DNA from: Victivallales bacterium
GTDB lineage: Bacteria > Verrucomicrobiota > Lentisphaeria > Oligosphaerales > Oligosphaeraceae
Direction of reading: 5' to 3'
DNA length: 5,975 nt
NCBI GenBank assembly: GCA_900771165.1
Contig: CAAGMX010000388.1
Coordinates: forward strand, 1 to 5,975
The translations under genes were made by a program, and so were the position numbers. The notes beneath the pieces were generated by a model. The model did not search any database and was not told the DNA's origin. It saw only the letters and a list, made by a program, of their open reading frames with translations. Within the stretch, counting starts at the first letter, position 1. Each line of letters opens with the position of its first letter. This document shows positions 5,155-5,975 of this stretch, piece by piece.

Positions 5155-5975
5155 ACTCCGATGGTTGCCCCCATGAGATTCCTGCCTTCCCTGCTTCCGG
5201 TGTTCCTGCTCTGGCTGTGCGTCTGGTTCTCTCCGCTGCTCGCCGCCCTGGATCCGGTGACGCTGGAGGAGCAGTTCCAGCACCAGGTTGTCCAGGCGGA
5301 TCTGTCTTCCCGCTGGACGGTGACGCCGGCCCAGCAGCTGGTGGCCCGGGCGGCCGTGGAGGGGATGCTGAGCTACCACTTCACATCGCCGGAGATGACG
5401 CCGGCGTTGCAGGAGCAGTGGTATGAGAACTACTTTCAGGTGCTGGATCCCGGGAAGGCCTATTTTCTTCAGAAGGATCTGCGGGAGTTCCAACGGTATG
5501 CGGATGAGCTCTACAAGGGCGGCCAGCCCAATCTGGAGTTTGCCTTCCTGGTCTATCAGCGTTTCCTGGAGCGTCTGCGGGAATGGACCCTCTTTGCCTT
5601 CCGGGCCTACGGGAAGGAGTGGGATTTCCAGGAGGCCGATGAGATGCGGCTCTACGACTCGCCGGAGGAGCGGGAGTGGGCGGCCACCCCGGAGGAACGG
5701 GAGCGGAACTGGAGCCACATTGTGAAGAATGTCCTCCTGGCGGACCAGCTGGTCCAGGAGGATATGAGCGCCCGCAAGGAGGACGGCGGGGAAGAACCCT
5801 CCCAGGCGGAGGAGGCACAGAAGGCCATCTATACCCCGCCTCCCATCCGCCTCCGCAGCTGCAATACCCTCCTGGATGTCTTCCGGATGCGCCGGGAGGT
5901 GGAGGAAAGCGAGGTGGTGGCCCTCTTCCTGAATGCCTTCGCCACCCTCCTGGATCCCCATACCTGCTACTATGC
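5152..5975 (+). CDS. prc: Prc-type carboxyl-terminal processing (tail-specific) protease, 5' part
   Basis: The first 274 codons are present and the gene continues past the window. A signal peptide or anchor is seen at about residues 8-32 (M-R-F-L-P-S-L-L-P-V-F-L-L-W-L ... L-L-A-A), so the enzyme should act in the periplasm. It is followed by the helical N-terminal domain of tail-specific proteases: Y-F-x-V-L-D99-P-G-K-A-Y-F-L-Q-K-D, the F-A-F-L-V-Y-Q-R-F-L-E-R helix, W-x3-V-K-N-V-L-L, and finally L-L-D268-P-H-T-x-Y273, the motif that leads into the PDZ domain. In E. coli, Prc degrades tagged or misfolded periplasmic proteins and processes envelope proteins. The PDZ domain and the S41 Ser/Lys catalytic residues lie beyond the edge, so activity cannot be judged. 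Three in-frame ATGs (5152, 5161, 5173) are possible and none has a Shine-Dalgarno; 5173 gives the most compact signal peptide. An acidic, low-complexity insert (about 203-224) is rich in Glu and Gly. Confidence 0.88.
   Translation, partial: MTPMVAPMRFLPSLLPVFLLWLCVWFSPLLAALDPVTLEEQFQHQVVQADLSSRWTVTPAQQLVARAAVEGMLSYHFTSPEMTPALQEQWYENYFQVLDPGKAYFLQKDLREFQRYADELYKGGQPNLEFAFLVYQRFLERLREWTLFAFRAYGKEWDFQEADEMRLYDSPEEREWAATPEERERNWSHIVKNVLLADQLVQEDMSARKEDGGEEPSQAEEAQKAIYTPPPIRLRSCNTLLDVFRMRREVEESEVVALFLNAFATLLDPHTCYY

Noticed and set aside
5209..5229. Lipoprotein lipobox in the prc signal peptide
   Set aside because: The Cys at about residue 23 is preceded by L-W-L, which does not fit the lipobox with a small residue at -1. 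The Ala-rich end near residues 31-32 fits ordinary signal peptidase better.
1..5975. tRNA, rRNA, riboswitch or transposase genes
   Set aside because: I looked on both strands and saw no tRNA T-loop/acceptor pattern, rRNA segment, known riboswitch core or transposase-like protein.

Overview
The window looks like one end of an assembled contig from a GC-rich bacterium, most likely of the PVC superphylum and plausibly Lentisphaerota (Victivallis-like). The phylum call is inference. It rests on a pseudopilin with the N-terminal [20 protein letters not shown] type segment and a C-terminal H-X9-DG motif, a protein type that is very abundant in Lentisphaerota and Planctomycetes, encoded among carbohydrate-active genes. 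The first 20 bases match the 3' end of the Illumina TruSeq read-2 adapter and are not genomic.

Left part (21-3405, + strand), a carbohydrate-related block: the last 34 codons of a probable six-hairpin glycosidase (GH78-like) ending at 126; a hairpin-rich and then AT-rich intergenic region; a 285-residue H-X9-DG pseudopilin-like protein (395-1252); a spacer with a GC-rich hairpin and an 11-C homopolymer; and a 663-residue putative glycoside hydrolase with a TIM-barrel domain followed by a GH42-trimerisation-like (glutamine-amidotransferase-like) domain (1414-3405).

Middle (3406-3727), a 322-base convergent intergenic region without a convincing gene. It holds two clear and one possible copy of a REP-like palindromic repeat. 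The repeats lie between two copies of an imperfect 20-base direct repeat (17/20 identical).

Right part (3728-5975), housekeeping genes: yggS (PLP homeostasis, - strand) is divergent from dciA (DUF721 replicative-helicase loader, + strand), and their shared 196-base control region is GC-rich and hairpin-rich. dciA is followed, after an AT-rich spacer with operator-like palindromes, by the 5' part of a prc-type tail-specific protease that runs off the window.

The two halves do not form one pathway. The left is a typical polysaccharide-utilisation and surface-protein cluster, and the right is core metabolism, replication and envelope proteolysis. Only the pseudopilin start has a clear Shine-Dalgarno-like sequence at the usual distance; the other full-length genes start after C- or pyrimidine-rich leaders. 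I found no RNA genes, CRISPR array or transposase. I do not see a clearly new system. The most interesting items are the repeat-filled convergent region, the palindrome cluster before prc, and the C11 tract abutting the hydrolase start codon.
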